This document shows, piece after piece, positions 8,242-14,407 of a DNA stretch of 64,000 nt. The position numbers and the translations under genes were made by a program. The stretch is from the NCBI GenBank assembly GCA_943912335.1, contig CALTUD010000002.1, positions 132,464 through 196,463 of the forward strand, in the 5' to 3' direction. The notes below the pieces were generated by a model. The model was given only the letters and a program-made list of their open reading frames with translations, was not told the origin of the DNA and searched no databases. This stretch comes from an uncultured Acetobacteraceae bacterium. GTDB lineage: Bacteria > Pseudomonadota > Alphaproteobacteria > Acetobacterales > Acetobacteraceae. Positions within the stretch are counted from its first letter, which is position 1. Every line of letters starts with the position of its first letter.

Positions 8242-8529
8242 ATGTCGCTAGATGCCGCGACCATACGACGTATCGCGAGACTGGCGCGGCTGGGCGTCGG
8301 CGAGGCCGAGATCGAACGGCTGCAAACCGAGCTCGGGCACATCATCGGCTGGGTGGAGCAGCTCGGCGAGTTGGATCTGGACGGCGTGGAGCCGATCGCC
8401 GGCGTTGGCCATGCCGCTCTGCGCCTGCGCGCCGACGAGGTGACCGACGGCGATCGCGTGGATGCGGTGCTGTCCAATGCGCCGGGGCGTGCCGGTCCGT
8501 TCTATGCCGTGCCGAAGGTGGTCGAGTGA
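8242..8529 (+). CDS. gatC: aspartyl/glutamyl-tRNA amidotransferase subunit C
   Basis: 95 residues. GatC wraps around GatA and links it to GatB in the GatCAB complex, which amidates misacylated Glu-tRNA(Gln) and Asp-tRNA(Asn). The start MSLDAATIRRIARLARL fits the family N terminus, so the ATG at 8242 was preferred over an upstream in-frame start. The C-terminal pattern LRADEVTDGD and YAVPKVVE is typical. The stop overlaps the gatA start (TGATG), showing translational coupling. Confidence 0.95.
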   Translation: MSLDAATIRRIARLARLGVGEAEIERLQTELGHIIGWVEQLGELDLDGVEPIAGVGHAALRLRADEVTDGDRVDAVLSNAPGRAGPFYAVPKVVE

Positions 8530-10025
8530 TGTCCGAGATGATGGAATTGTGTGGGCAGAGCCTGGCCGCGGCGCTGGATGGTCTGGAGGCGGGCCGTTTC
8601 TCGTCGGTGGAGCTGACGCGGGCGCATCTGGACGCGGTGGATGCGCTGAATCCGACCTTGAACGCCTACATCACCGTGACGGCCGAGCAGGCGATGGCGC
8701 AGGCGGCCGAGGCCGATGCGGCGCGCGCGCGTGGCGAGGCGGGTCCGCTTTGCGGCGCGCCGGTGGCGATCAAGGATCTGTTCTGCACCGAGGGTGTGCG
8801 GACCACGGCGGCGAGCCGGATCCTGTCCAACTTCGTGCCGCCCTATGAGAGCACGGTGACGGCGCAGATGAAGCGCGACGGTGCCGTGTCTCTGGGCAAG
8901 ACCAACCTGGACGAGTTCGCGATGGGTTCGTCCAACATGACCTCGGCGTTCGGCGCGGTGCAGAACCCGTGGCGTCGTCGCGGCGACGACGCGCCGCTGG
9001 TGCCGGGCGGGTCGTCGGGCGGATCGGCATCGGCGGTGGCGGCGCGGATCGCGCTGGGGGCGACTGGGACGGATACCGGCGGTTCGATCCGCCAGCCGGC
9101 CTCGTTCTGCGGCATCGCCGGCATCAAGCCGACCTACGGGCGCTGTTCGCGCTGGGGCACGGTGGCGTTCGCGAGCTCGCTGGACCAGGCCGGGCCGATG
9201 GCGCGGACCGTGGAGGATTGCGCGATCCTGCTGCGGTCGATGGCCGGGTTTGATCCGAAGGACAGCACCAGCGTCGATGTGGCGGTGCCGGATTACCGTG
9301 CCGCCGTGGGGCGGAGCGTGAAGGGCATGCGGATCGGCATTCCGGCCGAATATCGCGCGCCGGGCATGCCGGAGGAGATCGAGCGCTGGTGGCAGCAGGG
9401 GATCGACTGGCTGCGCGACGCGGGTTGCGAGATCGTCGATGTGTCCTTGCCGCACACGAAGCATGGGCTGGCGACGTACTATATAGTAGCGCCTGCGGAA
9501 TGTTCCTCGAACCTGGCGCGCTATGACGGCGTGCGGTTCGGCGAGCGGGTGGAGGCGGACAGCCTGGATGCGCTCTACGAGCGGTCGCGTGCGGCCGGGT
9601 TCGGGGACGAGGTGAAGCGCCGCATCCTGATCGGCACCTACGTGCTGTCGTCCGGCTATTACGATGCGTACTACCTGAAGGCGCAGAAGGTGAGGAGCCT
9701 GATCCTGCGCGACTTCACCGAGGCGTTCGGGCGTGTGGATGCGCTGCTGACGCCGACCGCACCGTCGGCGGCGTTCGGGCTGGGCGAGAAGATGAGCGAT
9801 CCGGTGACCATGTATCTGAACGACATCTTCACCGTTCCGGCGAGCATGGCCGGTGTGCCGGGCATGTCGGTGCCTGTGGGGCTCGATTCGACCGGTCTGC
9901 CGCTGGGGCTGCAGCTGATCGGACGTCCGTTCGACGAGGAAACCTTGTTCGCGCTGGGATCGGCGCTGGAACAGGCGGCGGGGTTCGATCATCTGCCGGC
10001 CTTGCGTGCGGGAGCGGTGGCATGA
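8529..10025 (+). CDS. gatA: aspartyl/glutamyl-tRNA amidotransferase subunit A
   Basis: 498 residues. GatA is the amidase-signature subunit that releases ammonia from glutamine or asparagine for tRNA amidation. The Ser-cis-Ser-Lys triad is visible: Lys in PVAIKDLF, Ser in PGGSSGGSASAVAAR and Ser in TDTGGSIRQPASFCG. The start overlaps gatC by one base, and the stop overlaps the gatB start by four bases (ATGA). Full family length. Confidence 0.97.
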   Translation: MSEMMELCGQSLAAALDGLEAGRFSSVELTRAHLDAVDALNPTLNAYITVTAEQAMAQAAEADAARARGEAGPLCGAPVAIKDLFCTEGVRTTAASRILSNFVPPYESTVTAQMKRDGAVSLGKTNLDEFAMGSSNMTSAFGAVQNPWRRRGDDAPLVPGGSSGGSASAVAARIALGATGTDTGGSIRQPASFCGIAGIKPTYGRCSRWGTVAFASSLDQAGPMARTVEDCAILLRSMAGFDPKDSTSVDVAVPDYRAAVGRSVKGMRIGIPAEYRAPGMPEEIERWWQQGIDWLRDAGCEIVDVSLPHTKHGLATYYIVAPAECSSNLARYDGVRFGERVEADSLDALYERSRAAGFGDEVKRRILIGTYVLSSGYYDAYYLKAQKVRSLILRDFTEAFGRVDALLTPTAPSAAFGLGEKMSDPVTMYLNDIFTVPASMAGVPGMSVPVGLDSTGLPLGLQLIGRPFDEETLFALGSALEQAAGFDHLPALRAGAVA

Positions 10026-11479
10026 GCTACGTGATCGAGGGCAGCACCGGTCCGTGGGAGCTGGTGATCGGGCTCGAGGTGCATGCCCAGGTGGTGAGCC
10101 GTGCGAAGCTGTTCTCTGGCGCCTCGGCGACGTTCGGCGGCGAGCCGAACAGCCATGTGAGCCTCGTGGATGCGGCGTTTCCGGGCATGCTGCCGGTGAT
10201 CAATGCCGAATGCGTGGCGCAGGCTGTGCGGACCGGGCTGGGTCTGGATGCGCGGATCAACCTGGTGAGCCGGTTCGATCGCAAGAACTATTTCTACGCG
10301 GATCTGCCGGCCGGGTATCAGATCAGCCAGTTCACGCATCCGATCGTCGGCAGCGGCAAGATCGACATCGAGCTGGCCGACGGGACGCGTCGGGAGATCG
10401 GCGTGACGCGTCTGCATCTGGAGCAGGATGCGGGCAAGTCGGTGCACGACCAGGATCCGACGCGGTCGTTCATCGACCTGAACCGGGCCGGCGTGGCGCT
10501 GATGGAGATCGTGAGCGAGCCGGACATGCGCAGCCCGGAAGAGGCGGGTGCGTATGTGCGCAAGCTGCGCATGATCATGCGTTATCTGGGCACCTGCGAC
10601 GGCAACATGGAAGAAGGATCGCTGCGTGCGGACGTGAACGTGTCCGTTCGCAAGGCGGGCGAGCCGTTCCGGACGCGGTGCGAGATCAAGAACGTGAACT
10701 CGATTCGCTTCGTGATGCAGGCGATCGAGGTGGAAGCGCGCCGGCAGGTGGAGATTTGGGAAAGCGGCGGTGTCGTCGACCAGGAGACGCGGCTGTTCGA
10801 TCCGCATCGTGGCGAGACCCGGTCGATGCGGTCGAAGGAGGATGCGCACGATTATCGCTATTTCCCCGATCCGGATCTGCTGCCGCTGGTGCTGGAGCAG
10901 GGCTGGGTCGATTCGCTGCGGGAGAAGCTGCCGGAATTGCCGGATGCGAAGCGGGCGCGATTCGTGTCGGAATACGGCATCCCGGATTACGATTCGTCGG
11001 TGCTGGTGGCCGAGCAGGCGACGGCCGATTTCTACGAGACGGTGGCGCGTGGGCGTGACGGGCGTTTGGCGTCGAACTGGGTGGTGGGCGAGTTGTTCGC
11101 GGCGCTGAACCGGACGGGCAAGACGATCGGCACCAGCCCGGTGACGGCGAAGGCTTTGGGCGGGCTGCTGGACCTGATCAAGGACGGGACCATCAACGGG
11201 CGCATCGCGAAGGACGTGTTCGAGGTGATGGTGGAGACCGGCGAGGCGGCCGACGCGATCGTCGAGCGCAAGGGGCTGCGCCAGGTGGTGGATACCGGAG
11301 CGATCGATTCAGCGATCGAATCGGTGCTGGCGGCGAATGCGGACAAGCTGGCGGAATATCGTTCCGGCAAGGACAAGCTGTTCGTGTTTTTCGTGGGACA
11401 GACGATGAAGGCGATGAAGGGGAAGGGGAATCCGGCCCTGATCAACGAGCGCCTGGCGCATCTTCTGAAGGCTGATTGA
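10022..11479 (+). CDS. gatB: aspartyl/glutamyl-tRNA amidotransferase subunit B
   Basis: 485 residues. GatB binds the misacylated tRNA and activates the acyl group with ATP. Signatures include WELVIGLEVHAQ at the N terminus, FDRKNYFYADLPAGYQISQ, IEIVSEPDMRSPEEA-type text and the C-terminal YqeY-like helical tail (GQTMKAMKGKGNP). It is the last gene of gatCAB. A 9-bp hairpin without a T-tract follows at 11491-11512, ahead of tRNA-Ser. Confidence 0.97.
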   Translation: MSYVIEGSTGPWELVIGLEVHAQVVSRAKLFSGASATFGGEPNSHVSLVDAAFPGMLPVINAECVAQAVRTGLGLDARINLVSRFDRKNYFYADLPAGYQISQFTHPIVGSGKIDIELADGTRREIGVTRLHLEQDAGKSVHDQDPTRSFIDLNRAGVALMEIVSEPDMRSPEEAGAYVRKLRMIMRYLGTCDGNMEEGSLRADVNVSVRKAGEPFRTRCEIKNVNSIRFVMQAIEVEARRQVEIWESGGVVDQETRLFDPHRGETRSMRSKEDAHDYRYFPDPDLLPLVLEQGWVDSLREKLPELPDAKRARFVSEYGIPDYDSSVLVAEQATADFYETVARGRDGRLASNWVVGELFAALNRTGKTIGTSPVTAKALGGLLDLIKDGTINGRIAKDVFEVMVETGEAADAIVERKGLRQVVDTGAIDSAIESVLAANADKLAEYRSGKDKLFVFFVGQTMKAMKGKGNPALINERLAHLLKAD

Positions 11480-11490
11480 CGGGGTGCGGT

Positions 11491-11512
11491 GCAGGCCGTA
11501 AGAACGGCCTGC
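11491..11512. terminator. hairpin after gatB, weak terminator candidate
   Basis: GCAGGCCGT (11491-11499) pairs perfectly with ACGGCCTGC (11504-11512) around an AAGA loop. No T-run follows on either strand, so it may be a processing or Rho-related structure and not an intrinsic terminator. Confidence 0.4.
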
Positions 11513-11542
11513 AAACGCCGTGTGATGAGCACGCTCTTCGGC

Positions 11543-11635
11543 GGAGGGGTGGCCGAGTGGCTGAAGGCGGCGGTTTGCTAAACCGTTGTACGGGGTCAAC
11601 CCGTACCGTGGGTTCGAATCCCATCCCCTCCGCCA
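11543..11635 (+). tRNA. tRNA-Ser (anticodon GCT)
   Basis: Class II tRNA with a long variable arm (TTGTACGGGGTCAACCCGTACC region). Acceptor stem GGAGGGG/CCCCTCC, anticodon loop TTGCTAA giving GCT, T arm ending GGTTCGAATCCC, discriminator G and encoded CCA. It lies about 0.8 kb upstream of the phage-like block, but no copy of its 3' end is visible on the far side. Confidence 0.95.
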
Positions 11636-11679
11636 AAGCTTTTCTTTTCAGATGTAGGTTCGCTGCCGCTGGTGCCACC

Positions 11680-11976
11680 ATGGTGCTGGTGTTGAGCATG
11701 CCGCGCGATGTGCGGTCGGCGGATGTCGACCGGACGCAGCTGAACCATATCCTCGCGGTGTTAAGGACCGTGCCAGGGGAGGCCAGCGCCGCTTGCCTTT
11801 CAAGCATGCGGGATGTGCACAGGCTGGAGCGCGGAGCCGATCCGTCGCCGCAGAATCTCGAATTCTCCTATCAGAATGCTTCGCAACTTTGTGGGGCGGA
11901 TGCCGAGCGCGCCTGTCATGAAGACGCGGCGCGCGTCGATCGCGAGGCCTGCCGGGTGCTGGACGCGCCTCGCTGA
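11680..11976 (+). CDS. hypothetical small cysteine-containing protein
   Basis: 98 residues from the ATG at 11680; the frame is open further upstream but runs back through the tRNA. I do not recognise it. The N terminus is weakly hydrophobic (MVLVLSMP) and could be a short or mis-started signal peptide. Four cysteines in the C-terminal 60 residues (SAACLSS, SQLCGAD, ERACHED, REACRVL) are spaced as in small periplasmic disulfide-bonded proteins. No clear ribosome binding site was found. It may be a host gene or part of the phage-like block boundary. Confidence 0.4.
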   Translation: MVLVLSMPRDVRSADVDRTQLNHILAVLRTVPGEASAACLSSMRDVHRLERGADPSPQNLEFSYQNASQLCGADAERACHEDAARVDREACRVLDAPR

Positions 11977-12409
11977 CCGTCTGAGGTGCGCCGCGCGCCT
12001 CGTCAGGCCAGCTGCATGGTGATCAGTGCCGTTGCTCGCTGGGCGTCATCGGTCAAAGCGATGGTTCAAAGAGATAGACCGTGCCTGCTGGCGACGGCGG
12101 AGCATGCGCGGGCCGGTCCGTCTTGATCCGAGACCGTTCCGGTCGGGGTGTCCTGGCATTGAGGCGTGGAGCCTTGCGCCCTCGCCGTCCAGGGCTGAGC
12201 GCTCCTTTCTCAGTACCGATGCGCATCTATAGTACGGACGCTGCTGCGACGACTCTGCGCGCTGTGAAGATGGGTCACGAAGACTCTGCTTGAGGCTGTC
12301 CCAACCTGTAAAAACGTAAAAATGGCGTTATTCGGAGCGAAAGTTTTCTTGTACTGTCCCTAACACTTTGTTAGTTTGTGCCGGTCATCAGTTGCATGGA
12401 TCAGCCGGT
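11977..12409. other. gene-poor region at the left edge of the phage-like block
   Basis: No convincing coding region; plus-strand open frames here lack ribosome binding sites and resemble nothing known. The right part is noticeably AT-richer and holds a CGTTAT motif (12326-12331) and the CTAACA/TGTTAG inverted repeat at 12360-12374. This is the probable control region for the first phage-like gene. No integrase or att core was found. Confidence 0.45.
12360..12374. promoter_or_regulatory. small palindrome, possible operator
   Basis: CTAACA-CTT-TGTTAG is a perfect 6-bp inverted repeat 35 bases upstream of the HTH gene at 12410. Position and symmetry suit a dimeric repressor or activator, but there is only one copy. 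Confidence 0.3.
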
Positions 12410-12697
12410 ATGCCTCGTCCCCTGCCTTGGACTCCCGCTCAGGATGCTCGTCTCACGGCCCTGCTGCATCAACATGGTTCCACGCTGAGGAAGGCCGCTC
12501 AGCAGATGGGCGTGAGCCGCAGCTTCGCGCAGCGGCGTGCAAAGTTTCTCGATGCACAAAGCGTCCGTTCTGTTTGCACGCGCGATCGCGAGGATGCCGG
12601 AGCGGCGCCGCTGCCGGCCGGGCATCCGATCACCTGGACGGCCATCGCGTTCCTGGACCAGGGCAATTTCTCGGGCGGCAGTGCGATGCGCATGTAG
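12410..12697 (+). CDS. putative phage HTH regulator
   Basis: 95 residues from the ATG at 12410; a TTG 42 bases earlier is less likely. The N-terminal half has the pattern LPWTPAQDARLTALL followed by LRKAAQQMGVSRSFAQRR, which reads as a Myb/SANT- or GcrA-like helix-turn-helix. The C-terminal half is short and unrecognised. It is the first gene of the phage-like block, preceded by a small palindrome, and is followed by the gene at 12777. A DNA-binding regulatory role is inferred from the HTH pattern only. Confidence 0.55.
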   Translation: MPRPLPWTPAQDARLTALLHQHGSTLRKAAQQMGVSRSFAQRRAKFLDAQSVRSVCTRDREDAGAAPLPAGHPITWTAIAFLDQGNFSGGSAMRM

Positions 12698-12776
12698 CTT
12701 CTCGGTCTCGCGCGTCGTCGATTACCCAGAACCTTTCAGGCTCGTTTTATTGGGTCGGTAAGGTGGAGTTCAAGCA

Positions 12777-13316
12777 ATGATACAGGCTTATTCTTCGGCA
12801 GGCACGGAGTATCCGCCTGCAGTTCCGGCCGGCCTGCTACCGGACCGTGCGCCGGCGCAGCGTTTGCGCAAAGGGCAGGTCCTGCGTGTACAGGACGATG
12901 TCCAGCGTGTGGTTGGCGGCCTCGTCACGTTGAACAAGGCCGGTGACGTCACGCAAGATCAGGTGAATGCGGCTGAACGCTGGTACCGTGATTATGTGAT
13001 GGGTGTGATCGGCGCGCGTGATCCGGAGCGGAAGAGTTCCGGGAAAGCGCCGGACATCCACGCCGCAATGTTGTCCCGCACCCATGCGATCGGACGTTGC
13101 AAATTCGTTCGGGAATCTCTTGGTCTGTGCGGGGAAGTTCGATTGAAGCTTCTTCTGGTGGACGAGCTTTCGTTTTCGGCGATCGCGTCGGAGTTGCTGC
13201 CCGGCGACGTGAACGGGCGCAAGAAGATCGCGGCGCAGATGGTGTTCCTGCTCGAGCAGCTGAACGAGATCTATGCTCGTTTCGACAAGAAGCGGACTGC
13301 GCCAGCGCCAAACTGA
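12777..13316 (+). CDS. putative phage late-gene regulator, possible Q-like antiterminator
   Basis: 179 residues with a good ribosome binding site (AAGGTGGAG, spacing about 9). The sequence is unassigned. The C-terminal part, around LKLLLVDELSFSAIASELL then NGRKKIAAQMVFLLEQLNEIY, has the layout of the sigma-like HTH found at the C-terminal end of phage antitermination Q proteins. Context supports this: the gene sits directly upstream of a near-consensus promoter (13419-13447) that is followed at once by an intrinsic terminator (13472-13498) and then by the whole late operon, as lambda Q sits before pR' and tR'. The role is an inference. Confidence 0.45.
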   Translation: MIQAYSSAGTEYPPAVPAGLLPDRAPAQRLRKGQVLRVQDDVQRVVGGLVTLNKAGDVTQDQVNAAERWYRDYVMGVIGARDPERKSSGKAPDIHAAMLSRTHAIGRCKFVRESLGLCGEVRLKLLLVDELSFSAIASELLPGDVNGRKKIAAQMVFLLEQLNEIYARFDKKRTAPAPN

Positions 13317-13400
13317 CAAGGCATCATCACAGGAAGATTGGGACGGGCGGTTCGCGACATGCGAGCCGCCCGTTTTCGTTCCGGGACAAAAATGTTTAAG

Positions 13401-13447
13401 ATAACGCTAAAATAACGATTGACGCTGGACCCGGATCGATCTATACA
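13401..13447 (+). promoter_or_regulatory. late promoter of the phage-like block, with tandem upstream motif
   Basis: TTGACG (13419-13424), 17-base spacer, TATACA (13442-13447): a near-consensus sigma70 promoter facing the terminase genes. Immediately upstream are two copies of ATAACG (13401-13406 and 13412-13417) spaced 11 bp apart, one helical turn, which could bind an activator or antiterminator on the -35 side. Confidence 0.75.
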
Positions 13448-13471
13448 TTTCTCATACTCGAATAGTTGCGA

Positions 13472-13498
13472 CCGCCGGTTAACCCCGGCGGTTTTTTT
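13472..13498 (+). terminator. intrinsic terminator directly downstream of the late promoter
   Basis: CCGCCGG (13472-13478) pairs perfectly with CCGGCGG (13485-13491), loop TTAACC, followed by seven T residues. It lies only about 45 bases after the predicted transcription start and before every structural gene, so late transcription would need read-through or antitermination. Confidence 0.85.
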
Positions 13499-13523
13499 GT
13501 GGCTTTTGCGATAGGTGGTCGCG

Positions 13524-13931
13524 ATGTTTTCCAATGGGATCGGAATCGTATCTGGGGATGTCGTCGCCTGCGGCGCGGCGGTCTACGTCGTGCAATCCAT
13601 GGCGGACACGGAAGTCACGCTGTTGAAGCTGGAAAGCAAACAAGCGACGCGCCATCGCGCCGATGTGGTGCCGGAGCACTGGTCGGATCTGGCGGAAAGC
13701 GGTTTGCCTGCCCAGGATGTCGTGATCCGGTGTGTCCCGATCAGGCGTCGCGGTTCTGCCAATCTGACCAAGCTCGGTGCGCTGCCGGACACCTTGCGTA
13801 ACCGGATCCACACCGCTTTGAAGCGGGAGGAGGTGGTGCGGCGGTTCGAGGACAGCCCGCCTGTTCAGAGCAATCTCCTCGCCTCGACGGCCTCGTACGG
13901 ACGTCGTGTCGGCGCGGTTCGGTACAACTGA
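13524..13931 (+). CDS. PemK/MazF-like protein of the phage block
   Basis: 135 residues from the ATG at 13524, with AGGTGG five bases upstream; a GTG at 13515 is the alternative. The pattern SGDVVACGAAVYVV at the N terminus, then WSDLAESGLPAQDVVIRCVPI and LTKLGALPDTLRNRIHTALKRE, resembles the SH3-like barrel and C-terminal helix of PemK/MazF proteins. Those proteins are sequence-specific RNases in toxin-antitoxin pairs, but the usual RPxxV motif near the first strands is absent and no antitoxin gene is adjacent. It is the first gene after the late promoter and terminator, so it may be a structural relative with another role. Confidence 0.45.
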   Translation: MFSNGIGIVSGDVVACGAAVYVVQSMADTEVTLLKLESKQATRHRADVVPEHWSDLAESGLPAQDVVIRCVPIRRRGSANLTKLGALPDTLRNRIHTALKREEVVRRFEDSPPVQSNLLASTASYGRRVGAVRYN

Positions 13932-13972
13932 ACGGCGTTGCCGCGGAAGGGTCTTCAGGCCGATCCGCCCCC

Positions 13973-14407
13973 GTGCCGAACGGTGCTGTACCGTCTTTGG
14001 CGACGGAACGTTTTTTGGCTTCGCTCGCCGAGAGCGGAAACCTGTTTCTGGCATGCCATGCGGCGAACATGACGCGACGTCAGGTCACGCATCTGCAGCG
14101 TACGGATGCCGAATTCGCCGCTTCCTATGACGAGGCGATGGACGAGGCCGCGGACCGCATCGAGGCGGAAGCCTGGCGACGCGGCCTTGAGGGTGTCTCC
14201 GAGCCTTTGATCAAGAACGGTCAGATCGTCCGCGATGCGAATGATCAGCCGGTGATGACGCGGCGCTACAGCGATCCTCTGCTGGTGCTGCTGCTGAAGG
14301 GCTCGAAGCCAAACAAGTATCACACGAGGGCCGGCTTTTCGCCCACAGGGGTGATGCCGTCCGTAACCGAGGAGATCGCATCTGACGACGATCCGCCGCG
14401 GCTCTGA
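13973..14407 (+). CDS. phage terminase small subunit
   Basis: 144 residues from a GTG at 13973. Small terminases recognise phage DNA and regulate the packaging motor. The N-terminal HTH pattern AESGNLFLACHAANMTRRQV, then DAEFAASYDEAMDEAADRIEAEAWRRGLEGV, and RRYSDPLLVLLLKG, is characteristic of phage small terminase subunits of the DNA-binding HTH type. The 3' end overlaps the proposed start of the large subunit by 26 bases. No obvious ribosome binding site is at a normal distance, so the start is less sure than the identity. Confidence 0.85.
   Translation: MPNGAVPSLATERFLASLAESGNLFLACHAANMTRRQVTHLQRTDAEFAASYDEAMDEAADRIEAEAWRRGLEGVSEPLIKNGQIVRDANDQPVMTRRYSDPLLVLLLKGSKPNKYHTRAGFSPTGVMPSVTEEIASDDDPPRL

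Noticed and set aside
11543..11635. tRNA-Ser(GCT) as the prophage attachment site
   Set aside because: No repeat of its 3' end (GGGTTCGAATCCCATCCCC) was found near 34.9-35.1 kb, and no integrase is present. Proximity alone is not evidence.
11476..11976. 166-codon open frame running from the gatB end through tRNA-Ser
   Set aside because: The first half is the tRNA gene itself. Only the part after 11680 was kept, as a low-confidence small gene.
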